A DNA stretch of 64,000 nucleotides from assembly GCA_013824835.1 (NCBI GenBank), contig PNOM01000001.1, positions 1-64,000 on the forward strand. The letters run 5' to 3'. The DNA comes from Syntrophus sp. (in: bacteria). Its GTDB lineage: Bacteria > Desulfobacterota > Syntrophorhabdia > Syntrophorhabdales > Syntrophorhabdaceae. The translations under genes were made by a program, and so were the position numbers. The notes below the pieces were generated by a model. The model did not search any database. It was not told where the DNA came from and saw nothing but the letters and a program-made list of their open reading frames with translations. This document shows, piece after piece, positions 55,657 through 64,000 of this stretch. The number at the start of each line of letters is the position of its first letter. The stretch's first letter is position 1.

Positions 55657-56908
55657 GTTCATCCTCTATCTGGAATATATTTTTCATTACCTCAAGCACT
55701 TCAGGGCTTCCATCCTGCCTGATAAGGGCAAGATGGGGGTGGAGCAGCTTGTTTACAATTGACCTTGTCATAATGTCGATACGGGCCAAGGTATCCTCGT
55801 CTATGCCCTTAACCTTCTGCAAGGCTTTTTTCAGTTCTGAGGATCGTATCTTTTCGACCTTCCGGGAAATACTGGTGATGATAGGGGTCATGTCGAGCTG
55901 TTTCAGCCACTGGCTGAACAGCGCTACCTCCTCTTCCACGATGCCGTAAGCCTTTTCCGATTCCTTGACCCTGCTCACGAGGTGTTTTTGGGAAAGGTCT
56001 TTGAGATCGTCGATATCATAGAGATATACGTTTTCAATATTATTTGCCAGAGGATCGATATCACGGGGGACTGCAATGTCAATAAAGAAAAGGGGACGGT
56101 ACTTCCTTTTTTTCATTGCAGATTGGACAAGGTCTTTCTCTATGATTGGTTTATCTGCCCCTGTAGAGGAGATTACCATATCAACCTTTGTGAGCAGGTC
56201 GGGTATCTCATTGAAAGGGCAGGGGATACCGAGGTGTTCTTCTGCAAGCTTCTGTGCGTTCTGAAGGGTCCTGTTCGTAATAAAAATCTCGTTAACCCCT
56301 TCTTTTTTGAAATGTCTGAGGGCAATCTCACACATTTCACCTGCGCCGATAACGAGGATCCGTTTTTGGCTCACATCCAAAAAGATCTTTTTTGAAAGCT
56401 CAACCGCCATGGAACTGATAGATACGGGGTTATACCCTATTTTTGTCTCTGACCGCACCCTTTTTGCCACATTGAATGTACGGTGAAAGACCTTATTGAG
56501 GAGGAAACCCGTTGTGTCCTGAAAGGCTGCAAACCGGTAGGCATCCTTTGCCTGCCCAAGAATCTGGGGTTCGCCCACGATCATTGAGTCAAGTCCTGAA
56601 GCTACAAGAAAGAGGTGTCTGTAAGCATCTTCATCGAAAAAACTGTAGGTGAACTCCTTGAGCCATTCGGGTTTTATTCCAAGATGATCGGTAAGAGTTT
56701 TCTTGATCACCCTGAGGGATTCTTCGCAGTCAGAAGAGGAGCAGTATACCTCTGTTCGATTGCAGGTGGAGAGAACAACTGTTTCATCTATGCCCCTTCT
56801 TTTTAGTCCCTGTAGCACAGAGGGCAATGTTTCCTCCTGAATATAGAGTCTTTCCCTTACTTCTACAGGGGCTGTATTATGGTTTAACCCAAAGGCGACT
56901 ATATGCAT
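55577..56908 (-). CDS. hemA: glutamyl-tRNA reductase
   Basis: A 443-residue enzyme making glutamate-1-semialdehyde for tetrapyrroles by the C5 pathway. VLSTCNRTEVY holds the catalytic C49; VGEPQILGQ, RVRSETKIG and the NADPH-binding VIGAGEMCEIALRHF follow, with a helical dimerisation domain to ~415. The last ~27 residues are charged (EDEHEDEMDHRDKGEQ) and overlap hemC, so they are probably dispensable. Confidence 0.95.
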   Translation of the reverse strand: MHIVAFGLNHNTAPVEVRERLYIQEETLPSVLQGLKRRGIDETVVLSTCNRTEVYCSSSDCEESLRVIKKTLTDHLGIKPEWLKEFTYSFFDEDAYRHLFLVASGLDSMIVGEPQILGQAKDAYRFAAFQDTTGFLLNKVFHRTFNVAKRVRSETKIGYNPVSISSMAVELSKKIFLDVSQKRILVIGAGEMCEIALRHFKKEGVNEIFITNRTLQNAQKLAEEHLGIPCPFNEIPDLLTKVDMVISSTGADKPIIEKDLVQSAMKKRKYRPLFFIDIAVPRDIDPLANNIENVYLYDIDDLKDLSQKHLVSRVKESEKAYGIVEEEVALFSQWLKQLDMTPIITSISRKVEKIRSSELKKALQKVKGIDEDTLARIDIMTRSIVNKLLHPHLALIRQDGSPEVLEVMKNIFQIEDEHEDEMDHRDKGEQACPETNGHGDKRA

Positions 56909-56932
56909 AATTCCTTCATTGTTGAGGCAGCG

Positions 56933-57751
56933 CTAAGATAGGTATGAATGGAGTCCCCCTATAAAGAGATTGACCCCGAAGAAGGTGAAGATCATGGATA
57001 AAAAGCCGATGATCATCATATAGGCAGTTTTTCTGCCCCTCCACCCCATGGTAAGCCGATTATGGAGGAGGATTGCATATACAATCCATGTAATAAGTGA
57101 CCACGTTTCTTTTGGATCCCAGTTCCAGTGAGAACCCCATGCGAATCCAGCCCAGATTGAGCCGGTGACAATACCGACGGTTAGGAAGGGGAAACCGTAA
57201 GAGACACACTTGTAATTAATAGAATCAAGGGTTTCAAGGGATGGCAGATGTATCGAAAAGGGAAGGGCAGTTTTTCTTTTAATGCTCCTCTCTGCAATAA
57301 GATACATGAGGGATACAAAAAAGCTGATAAAAAATGCGGCATTTCCCGCGAAAGAGAATATTGTGTGGACTGGAAGCCAATAGCTTTGCAATACAGGTGG
57401 TATGGGTTTTACAGCAACGGGAAACGTCAGGGCCCAGATGAGCATGAGGGAGATCACGGGGAGTATAATGCACCCTACGATCTCTATCCGGTAGGACCTT
57501 CTAAGGTAAAGAAAAAAACCTGCAATGGACAAGGAAAAAAATGAAAGGGCTTCGTGAAAATTTGTGATAGGGGTATATCCTGCCTGAATATATCGGAGGA
57601 TCAGCGACACAAGGTGGAGCGCAAAGCCGATTGTCACACTGATATGAGCCGGTTTTCCGAACCCCTTTTTGCCGGTAATTAAGAAGAGAAGATAGGAGAG
57701 GGTTGACAGGAGATAGAATGAGAGGGCGGCAATCAGAAAATATATGTTCAT
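56933..57751 (-). CDS. CcsA/HemX-type membrane protein
   Basis: A 272-residue protein with about eight membrane helices and the tryptophan-rich haem-handling motif WAGFAWGSHWNWDPKETWSL, as in CcsA/CcsB cytochrome c synthesis proteins and HemX. Next to hemA it is often called hemX, thought to regulate or stabilise HemA, but the strong WxWDPKE motif also fits cytochrome c assembly. Two flanking His (HTIFSF; LLHNRL) could bind haem. Confidence 0.85.
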   Translation of the reverse strand: MNIYFLIAALSFYLLSTLSYLLFLITGKKGFGKPAHISVTIGFALHLVSLILRYIQAGYTPITNFHEALSFFSLSIAGFFLYLRRSYRIEIVGCIILPVISLMLIWALTFPVAVKPIPPVLQSYWLPVHTIFSFAGNAAFFISFFVSLMYLIAERSIKRKTALPFSIHLPSLETLDSINYKCVSYGFPFLTVGIVTGSIWAGFAWGSHWNWDPKETWSLITWIVYAILLHNRLTMGWRGRKTAYMMIIGFLSMIFTFFGVNLFIGGLHSYLS

Positions 57752-58371
57752 TTTTCCGGTATAAGAAATTGTTGCATGATTTTACGAAGGCTCATACCAT
57801 TCAGCTCCTTAATGTCCAGCTTCACTAATGCCTTCATAATCTGCTTTCTCCTCCCATCATTTTTTACGGTGTCAATAAGAAGCTTTCTTATTTTCCCCAA
57901 TTTATAGGCATAGCGAACATAATCATTGGTAACCTGACCGGCAATGAGCTGCCGCAATCTTTTTGAGAGGGAAGGCAGTGTGCCGGATGTGGAAATGGCG
58001 ATGGTGACAGGTCCTTTTTTGACAATAGAAGGGACAATGAAATCGCATAGTTTAGGGTTATCGACGACATTTACCGGGATATTTCTCTTCTCTGCGTCTA
58101 CCTTTATCCGGGCATTAATCTCTTCATTATTGGTAGCGGCAAATACCAGTGCAATCCCCTCGAGGTCGTCTTCCATATATTCCCTCTCGGCGACCTCTAT
58201 CGCTCCATTCTTTGATAAGCGTGAAATGGCCCTGGTTATCTTCGGACTCACTAATCTGATGGCAGTTTTAAATGTGATAAGAATCCGCACCTTTCTTTCA
58301 GCAACCTTGCCGCCCCCGACGACAAGACAGGGTTTTTTTGAAATATCCAGAAATATCGGGTAGTACTGCAT
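57748..58371 (-). CDS. precorrin-2 dehydrogenase / sirohydrochlorin ferrochelatase-type protein
   Basis: A 207-residue protein equal to the N-terminal domain of CysG (Met8p/SirC type): NAD-binding CLVVGGGKVAERK, VFAATNNEEIN and NVVDNPKLCDFIVPSIVKKG. It oxidises precorrin-2 and may insert iron to make sirohaem. The ATG at 58371 lies one base after the acylphosphatase stop (TGATATG), suggesting translational re-initiation; a GTG 33 bases upstream is possible. First of the haem-related run to hemC. Confidence 0.9.
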   Translation of the reverse strand: MQYYPIFLDISKKPCLVVGGGKVAERKVRILITFKTAIRLVSPKITRAISRLSKNGAIEVAEREYMEDDLEGIALVFAATNNEEINARIKVDAEKRNIPVNVVDNPKLCDFIVPSIVKKGPVTIAISTSGTLPSLSKRLRQLIAGQVTNDYVRYAYKLGKIRKLLIDTVKNDGRRKQIMKALVKLDIKELNGMSLRKIMQQFLIPEK

Positions 58372-58372
58372 A

Positions 58373-58648
58373 TCAGTATCGTATGTCGAATGTTTTGAAT
58401 TCACCAGTATATTTTTCCCGAATAATTTCTATCCCTTTGACGTATGCTCGATCCGGGCCTTTTTTGCACCATTCAGCCAGTTGGTCCGTATATTCTTTGT
58501 TGCCTTCGCAGAGAACTTCAACGCGGCTGTCACTGAGATTGCGTACCCACCCTGTTAAACCAAGTGTGTTGGCGGTCGTGGCAGTGTAGTGCCTGAAGTT
58601 GACGCCCTGTACTATTCCGCTTACCAGAATGTGTATTCTTATCATCAT
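58373..58648 (-). CDS. acyP: acylphosphatase
   Basis: A 91-residue enzyme hydrolysing acyl phosphates. The anion loop GIVQGVNFRHY holds the catalytic R19 and GWVRN holds N37. Full length for the family. Two adjacent ATG codons exist at the start. Confidence 0.94.
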   Translation of the reverse strand: MMIRIHILVSGIVQGVNFRHYTATTANTLGLTGWVRNLSDSRVEVLCEGNKEYTDQLAEWCKKGPDRAYVKGIEIIREKYTGEFKTFDIRY

Positions 58649-58739
58649 TGTTCTTTTCTATTGATTGTGGCCCTTATTTATTATAATTAACATACAGATA
58701 GTACAAAATCAAAGCCTTTTGCTATATGGAGGAGAGGGA

Positions 58740-61700
58740 ATGTATAGAATTGGCATAGATATCGGTTCTGTAAGTGTGAACCTGATTGTCATGGATGAGA
58801 CGGGGATTATTGTAAAAAACAGCTATATACGCCACAAAGGCAAACCCTATGAGAAGGCAAGGGATATTCTGGAAGAGGTGATGAAGCACTATGAGATCAA
58901 TTTTATCGCAACCACAGGAACAGGAGGAAAAACCTTCGCTTCACTGATTGACACTGCCTTTGTCAATGAAATTGTAGCCCTTACGCGGGGCTTCACCTAT
59001 CTCTACCCTCATGTGGGCAGTGTTATAGATATAGGTGGTGAAGATTCGAAACTCATCATATTTGAGAATAGCTCCAGGACGAATCGTCTCAAGGTGAAGG
59101 ATTTTTCCATGAATACCCTTTGTGCTGCGGGGACAGGCTCGTTTCTCGATCAGCAGGCAACAAGGCTCCGTTTCACCATAGAAGAATTCAGCGAGGTTGC
59201 CCTTAAATCTGACAGCCCTCCGAGGATAGCGGGACGATGTACGGTATTCGCAAAATCAGATATGATCCATTTGCAGCAGATAGCGACGCCGGACTACGAG
59301 ATTGTCGCTGGTCTCTGCTACGCCCTTGCAAGAAATTTTAAGAGTAATATTGCCAAAGGGAAGGAGATCAGAAAACCCGTGGCCTTTGTAGGGGGGGTTG
59401 CGGAAAATGCAGGCATGAGGAAGGCCATACAGGACGTCTTTTCTTTGAAGGATGATGATTTTATTGTTCCCGAGTATTCTGCATCTATGGCGGCAATCGG
59501 TGCTGTATATACGGTTCATGACGAGCCGTCCTTAAGGCGTGAGTGTGTGGGGTTTAAAAAACTGGATCTTTATCTGGAAAATGAAAAACGGGAAGAGAAC
59601 CATGAACCGCTCACAATATCCGAAGAGAATCTCAACGTATCCTATGCAATGAAAAAGATAGAAGAGGGGAAAACAAAGGCCTTTCTTGGTGTTGATGTGG
59701 GTTCTATAAGTACAAATCTTGTGATTATAGATGAGGATAAAAACGTCCTGGCCAAGCGTTATCTGATGACCGAGGGGAGACCCCTTGAGGCGGTAAAAGG
59801 GGGCCTTGCTGAAATAGGGGAAGAGGTGGGGGATAAGGTCGAAATTATTGGAGTTGCTACTACCGGATCAGGGAGATATCTTACTGCCGATTATATAGGG
59901 GCCGACATAGTGAGGAATGAGATTACGGCACAGGCAGAAGCAGCGATTTCCCTGGATTCTGAAGTTGACACCATATTCGAAATCGGGGGACAGGACTCAA
60001 AATATATCAGCATCGAGAATGGCGTGATTATTGATTTCGAAATGAATAAGGCCTGTGCAGCAGGGACAGGTTCTTTCCTTGAGGAACAGGCTGAGCGGCT
60101 TGGCATTTCGGTGAAGGAGGAATTTGCCGACCTTGCCCTTTCTTCGAAAAAGCCCGTGAAAATGGGGGAAAGGTGTACTGTATTTATGGAATCAGATGTA
60201 GTGCACCATCAGCAGAGGGGGGCAAAAACGGATGATATTGTAAGCGGTCTCTCCTATTCGATTGTGACAAACTATTTGAACAAGGTGGTTGGAGACAGGA
60301 GAGTCGGGAAAAAGATATTTTTTCAGGGCGGCACAGCCTTTAATAAGGGTGTAGTGGCTGCCTTCGAGATGGTCCTCAAAAGACCGGTCACAGTACCCCC
60401 TCACCATGATGTAACAGGGGCAATCGGCGCTGCAATACTGGCCATGAAAGAATATAACGGGGAGAGGAGCGCCTTTAAGGGTTTTGACCTCAGCAAAAGG
60501 GGGTATGAAATTGACTCCTTTGAGTGTAAGGGGTGTGAGAATCTGTGTGAAATCAGAAGGGTCACGGTGGAAAAAGAGACGCCCCTCTACTACGGGAGCA
60601 GATGTGAAAAGTATGATGTAGTGAAGAAAGCCGGGAAAAGGGATTTGCCGGACCTTTTTAAAATAAGAAATGACATGCTTCTTAATGCCTATGATAAAGA
60701 TGTGAGCGGTGAAAAGATAGGCATACCCATGATGTTGAATATGCATGAATTCCTGCCTTTCTGGAAGACCTTCTTCGGCGAGCTTGGTTTTCAGGTAATC
60801 CTTTCTGACTCGACAAACAAAAGAACAATCAAGGACGGAGGGGAGAATGTCATAGTAGAGGCGTGCTTTCCCTTAAAACTGGCCCACGGCCATATACTCA
60901 ACCTGATTATAAAAGGGGTAAAGAGAATATTTATTCCCAGCGTGATAACCATGAAGGCGCCTTCCGGGAATGGAACTGGTGCTTATGCATGTCCCTATGC
61001 CCAATCCATTCCATATACCGCGCCGGCATCTATAGATTTTGCAGCATCAGGGGTAGCGGTAGACTCTCCAGTCATCTATTTTGGTGGAGGGGAAAGGCTT
61101 CTTCTTGAGAACCTTGCTGCATACGGGAAGGTTTTGGGCAAATCAGCGGGGCAGGTCAGGAAGGCCTGCAAGACTGCATTGGCAGTACAGGAAGGATTCT
61201 ATGAAAAATGTCTGGATTATGGCCTTAATGTTCTTTCAAATTTAAAGGAGAACGAAAAGGCAATGGTGATTATCGGCAGACCTTACAACAGTATGGACCC
61301 AGGGGCAAATCTTAATATTCACAAAAAACTGATTGATCTCGGGGTGATCCCCATCCCTCTTGACATGCTGCCCTTATCATCCATTGAAGGAGCTGAGGAC
61401 GGGATCGAAGATATGTACTGGGGGTATGGACAGAAGATATTAAAGGCAGCGAAGTTTGTGCGGAATCACCACAAGCTTTACGGTATCTATGTCACCAATT
61501 TCGGGTGCGGCCCTGATTCATTCATTACTCATTTTTTCAAGAGACTGATGAAAGGCAAACCCTATCTTCAGTTGGAGATTGATGAGCACAGCGCTGATGC
61601 AGGTGCGGTTACGCGTCTGGAGGCATTTCTTGACAGTATTAAAAACGCAAAAACAGAGAAGAATGAAAAGGCAGTGAAAAAGGTTGCATTTAAGATGAAC

Positions 61701-62891
61701 GGGGTCAGGAAGAAGATTTATATTCCCCGTATGTCCGATCATTCCATTGCCCTTTCGAGCGCCTTTCGGGCCTGCGGTGTGGATGCCGCAGTTATGGACG
61801 AGCCTGATGAGGAATCAGCATATCTGGGACGGAAGTTTACATCAGGGAAAGAGTGTTATCCCTGCATTCTCACTACCGGCGATATGGTAAAGTATGCATC
61901 AAAAGATACCTTTGAGCCGGATAAGAGCGCCTTCTTTATGCCCTCAGGGGGTGGCCCATGCCGCTTTGGACAATACAACAGATTTCACAGGATGGTATTG
62001 GATGAGGCTGGTTTCAGAGATGTACCCATTTATGCGCCTAATCAGGACGAAAGGTTTTACCAGGAGCTGAATATAATGGGCGGGAAATTTTCGCGATTAG
62101 GCTGGCGTGCAGTCGTTGCAATTGATCTTATTACAAAGATGCTCCTTGAGACAAGGCCTTTTGAAATGAAACAGGGTGAAACGGACAGGGTATATGGAGA
62201 GGCCCTGGCCCTTATCTCCGGGGAGGTCGAAAGGGGGGGCGATAAGATAATGAAAACCCTTGAAAACACAGCGCATATGTTTGAATCTATCAGAAAAAGT
62301 TTGGTAAAAAAACCCATAGTCGGTATCGTAGGCGAAATATATATCAGGTCCAACAGATTCAGCAACAATTATCTGATTAAAAAGGTTGAAGAGTTTGGTG
62401 GACAGGTATGGCTTGCGCCTATTGCGGAGTGGATCGCATATGTGAACTATACGTCGCGAAGAAGAAGTATGAAACGTGCTGGTCTATCCAATATGTTCAA
62501 CCTTGTCCTTACAGATTATATTCAGAAAAAGGATGAGCATAGAATGGAAAAGATATTCAAAAAGATGCTAAGATATGGTCCTGAGCCAAGGGTGGATTCA
62601 ATTATCAGAAAAGCAAGACCTTATGTGGATGTAAGTTTTGAAGGAGAGGCCATATTGAGCGTAGGTAAAACGATTGATTTTATAGATAAGGGAGTCTCGG
62701 GAATTGTTAATGCAATGCCCTTTACCTGTATGCCTGGTACTATTTCGAGCGCAGTTATGAAGCTTATTCACAACAAATATGATGTTCCGACTATTAATGT
62801 AGCCTATGACGGCCAGGGGGGTACAAACATTGCCACCCGCCTCGAAGCATTCATGTACCAGGTAAAGGAGCAGTTTCAGGACAATGGGTAA
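58740..62891 (+). CDS. CoA-substrate-specific enzyme activase / dehydratase fusion (BcrAD/BadFG, DUF2229)
   Basis: A 1383-residue protein. Two tandem ASKHA-fold ATPase domains of the BcrA/BadF/HgdC type come first: GIDIGSVSVNLIVMDETG with CAAGTGSFLDQQATRL (residues 1-265), and GVDVGSISTNLVIIDED with CAAGTGSFLEEQAERL (~315-575). A Cys-rich DUF2229 region follows (ECKGCENLCEI) and then a part resembling the 2-hydroxyacyl-CoA dehydratase subunit. Each activator Cys in CAAGTG could share a [4Fe-4S] cluster. Such fusions are widespread in strict anaerobes; substrate unknown. The ATG at 58740 follows GGAGGAGAGG. Confidence 0.9.
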   Translation: MYRIGIDIGSVSVNLIVMDETGIIVKNSYIRHKGKPYEKARDILEEVMKHYEINFIATTGTGGKTFASLIDTAFVNEIVALTRGFTYLYPHVGSVIDIGGEDSKLIIFENSSRTNRLKVKDFSMNTLCAAGTGSFLDQQATRLRFTIEEFSEVALKSDSPPRIAGRCTVFAKSDMIHLQQIATPDYEIVAGLCYALARNFKSNIAKGKEIRKPVAFVGGVAENAGMRKAIQDVFSLKDDDFIVPEYSASMAAIGAVYTVHDEPSLRRECVGFKKLDLYLENEKREENHEPLTISEENLNVSYAMKKIEEGKTKAFLGVDVGSISTNLVIIDEDKNVLAKRYLMTEGRPLEAVKGGLAEIGEEVGDKVEIIGVATTGSGRYLTADYIGADIVRNEITAQAEAAISLDSEVDTIFEIGGQDSKYISIENGVIIDFEMNKACAAGTGSFLEEQAERLGISVKEEFADLALSSKKPVKMGERCTVFMESDVVHHQQRGAKTDDIVSGLSYSIVTNYLNKVVGDRRVGKKIFFQGGTAFNKGVVAAFEMVLKRPVTVPPHHDVTGAIGAAILAMKEYNGERSAFKGFDLSKRGYEIDSFECKGCENLCEIRRVTVEKETPLYYGSRCEKYDVVKKAGKRDLPDLFKIRNDMLLNAYDKDVSGEKIGIPMMLNMHEFLPFWKTFFGELGFQVILSDSTNKRTIKDGGENVIVEACFPLKLAHGHILNLIIKGVKRIFIPSVITMKAPSGNGTGAYACPYAQSIPYTAPASIDFAASGVAVDSPVIYFGGGERLLLENLAAYGKVLGKSAGQVRKACKTALAVQEGFYEKCLDYGLNVLSNLKENEKAMVIIGRPYNSMDPGANLNIHKKLIDLGVIPIPLDMLPLSSIEGAEDGIEDMYWGYGQKILKAAKFVRNHHKLYGIYVTNFGCGPDSFITHFFKRLMKGKPYLQLEIDEHSADAGAVTRLEAFLDSIKNAKTEKNEKAVKKVAFKMNGVRKKIYIPRMSDHSIALSSAFRACGVDAAVMDEPDEESAYLGRKFTSGKECYPCILTTGDMVKYASKDTFEPDKSAFFMPSGGGPCRFGQYNRFHRMVLDEAGFRDVPIYAPNQDERFYQELNIMGGKFSRLGWRAVVAIDLITKMLLETRPFEMKQGETDRVYGEALALISGEVERGGDKIMKTLENTAHMFESIRKSLVKKPIVGIVGEIYIRSNRFSNNYLIKKVEEFGGQVWLAPIAEWIAYVNYTSRRRSMKRAGLSNMFNLVLTDYIQKKDEHRMEKIFKKMLRYGPEPRVDSIIRKARPYVDVSFEGEAILSVGKTIDFIDKGVSGIVNAMPFTCMPGTISSAVMKLIHNKYDVPTINVAYDGQGGTNIATRLEAFMYQVKEQFQDNG

Positions 62892-64000
62892 TCCTTCTTT
62901 TGAAATAATAGCAATAGTCATCCTTGTTCTTTTGAACGGTATCTTCTCTGCCGGTGAAATAGCCATCATATCATCGAGAAAAAGCAAGATAAAAGAGATG
63001 ATACGGGATAAAAAGGAACATGCGGAGACGCTCCTTTCCATGAAGGAGAATCCGGAGAGATTTCTCTCGGTAGTGCAGGTAGGAATCGCTCTCTTTGGCA
63101 CTCTCGCATCGGCGATCGGCGGCATTATCTCGATAAAATATCTGACCCCTATACTGGACAGGATTTTCACGAAAGAGATTAGTGAGGCCCTTGCCCTTGT
63201 CATTGTGGTTGCTGTCTTAACCTATCTTTTCCTCGTTATAGGAGAGCTGGTGCCGAAATACATCGGGATGAACTACAAGGAAGGAGTTGCTTTAAAGATT
63301 ACCCCTATATTTGAACTCACTTCAAAATTACTTTTTTTTGCGGTAAATTTTCTGACCATTTCTACCATGTTTATTGTAAAGGGTATGAAACTCAAAAAAG
63401 GGGAAGAACATGTCGGGGAAAGCGAGATAAAGATTCTCCTTGAAGAAGGGAGGCAAAAAGGGGTTTTTGACCGGACAGAAGAGGAGCTGATTCACGGTGT
63501 TTTCAAATTTGCAGACAGGCTCGTCAAAGAGATCATGGTTCCCAGGCCCAATATCTATTGTATTGACATAGAGGGGGGTAAAGATGAAATCCTTAAGTAT
63601 ATTATCGAAAATGAATACTCCCGATACCCTGTATACAAATATCATCCCGATAATATTATAGGGATTGTGTATCATAAGGATATTACCAGACATATATGGC
63701 AGAAGGAGCTTTTTGATCTGGAGAAACTCCTGAAAAAACCGTTTTTTGTACCTGATACTATGGAAATAAGCATCCTTCTCAAGGAGATGCAAAAAAGGCG
63801 TGTCCACATGGCCATTGTTATTGATGAGTATGGGACCACTACCGGCATAGTGACCCTTGAAGATATCATGGAAGAGATATTCGGGGAAATCATGGATGAG
63901 ACTGATGTAGACGACAGGATGGAACGGTTAAAGGATGGATCCATCATTATAGACGGCGCATATTCTATCAGAGATTTGAACAGTAAAATGAATTTTGATC
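62884..64000 (+). CDS. partial CNNM/CBS-domain transporter (HlyC/CorC family)
   Basis: At least 372 residues, continuing past the window edge. Three to four N-terminal membrane helices form the CNNM (DUF21) domain ([31 protein letters not shown]), then a CBS pair ([35 protein letters not shown]-type, in parts) and the start of the CorC_HlyC domain ([16 protein letters not shown]). Probable Mg/Co efflux. The ATG at 62884 overlaps the stop of the preceding gene by eight bases. Confidence 0.9.
   Translation, partial: MGNPSFEIIAIVILVLLNGIFSAGEIAIISSRKSKIKEMIRDKKEHAETLLSMKENPERFLSVVQVGIALFGTLASAIGGIISIKYLTPILDRIFTKEISEALALVIVVAVLTYLFLVIGELVPKYIGMNYKEGVALKITPIFELTSKLLFFAVNFLTISTMFIVKGMKLKKGEEHVGESEIKILLEEGRQKGVFDRTEEELIHGVFKFADRLVKEIMVPRPNIYCIDIEGGKDEILKYIIENEYSRYPVYKYHPDNIIGIVYHKDITRHIWQKELFDLEKLLKKPFFVPDTMEISILLKEMQKRRVHMAIVIDEYGTTTGIVTLEDIMEEIFGEIMDETDVDDRMERLKDGSIIIDGAYSIRDLNSKMNFD

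Overview
The window looks like a chromosome segment of an anaerobic deltaproteobacterium-type organism (Desulfobacterota sensu lato; a Syntrophorhabdus-like lineage is a guess). The grounds are a 1383-residue BcrAD/BadFG-type CoA-dehydratase activase fusion, several ferredoxins, a bactofilin/M23 pair, a type IV pilus cluster of MSHA-like organisation, and dispersed palindromic repeats of the TCATTGCGAGG type. Housekeeping genes are complete and lie in tight, overlapping operons; accessory DNA is confined to a few islands. No rRNA, tRNA or CRISPR array was recognised.

Layout. 1-4670: an integron whose integrase gene (3489-4670) points the same way as its cassettes. A core attI-like site (3398-3404) is followed by a cassette for a small membrane protein, an attC (2817-2873), a two-gene cassette (unknown protein plus a PD-(D/E)xK nuclease-like protein), a second attC (465-521), and a third cassette running off the left edge. 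4750-5640: hicB with a truncated hicA, then repeats. 5636-8762: pyrC, pyrB, pyrR and a 2[4Fe-4S] ferredoxin. 8763-9534: gene remnants and a MITE-like element. 9535-11674: ruvCAB. 11690-17518: ribosomal S1-like protein, periplasmic FKBP, ferredoxin, secDF. 17556-19865: a large HD / P-loop NTPase / HEAT-like protein. 19849-22999: serS, a GerMN protein, an isochorismatase-like hydrolase, tatD. 23000-24726: tandem hairpin repeats, bactofilin, M23 peptidase. 24809-27979: nth, a Mut7-C protein carrying a repeat-derived insertion, mtaD, mtnP. 28156-32187: a secreted Cys-repeat protein with a perfect sigma-70 promoter, ligA, an acyl-CoA synthetase.

32730-51868 is mainly a type IV pilus locus. A diguanylate cyclase is divergent from pilMN, pilO, pilP, an mshL-like secretin, a TPR protein, a PilT-like ATPase with an extra C-terminal domain, pilT, an mshE-like ATPase with a c-di-GMP-binding N-terminus, pilC, a histidine kinase, an NtrC-type regulator, two pilins, a multi-TM/TPR protein and a methyltransferase. 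Between the regulator and the first pilin lie two tandem dyads and a sigma-54 promoter, which suggests a closed regulatory circuit.

51897-54114 is a small island of toxin-antitoxin pairs with a broken serine recombinase. 54206-64000 holds a GNAT, hemC, hemA, a ccsA/hemX-like gene, a siroheme synthase N-domain gene, an acylphosphatase, the CoA-dehydratase activase and a partial CBS-domain transporter. The best candidates for something new are the inverted integron with its two-gene nuclease cassette, the HD-NTPase-HEAT protein, the fused PilT-like ATPase, and the secreted Cys-repeat protein.
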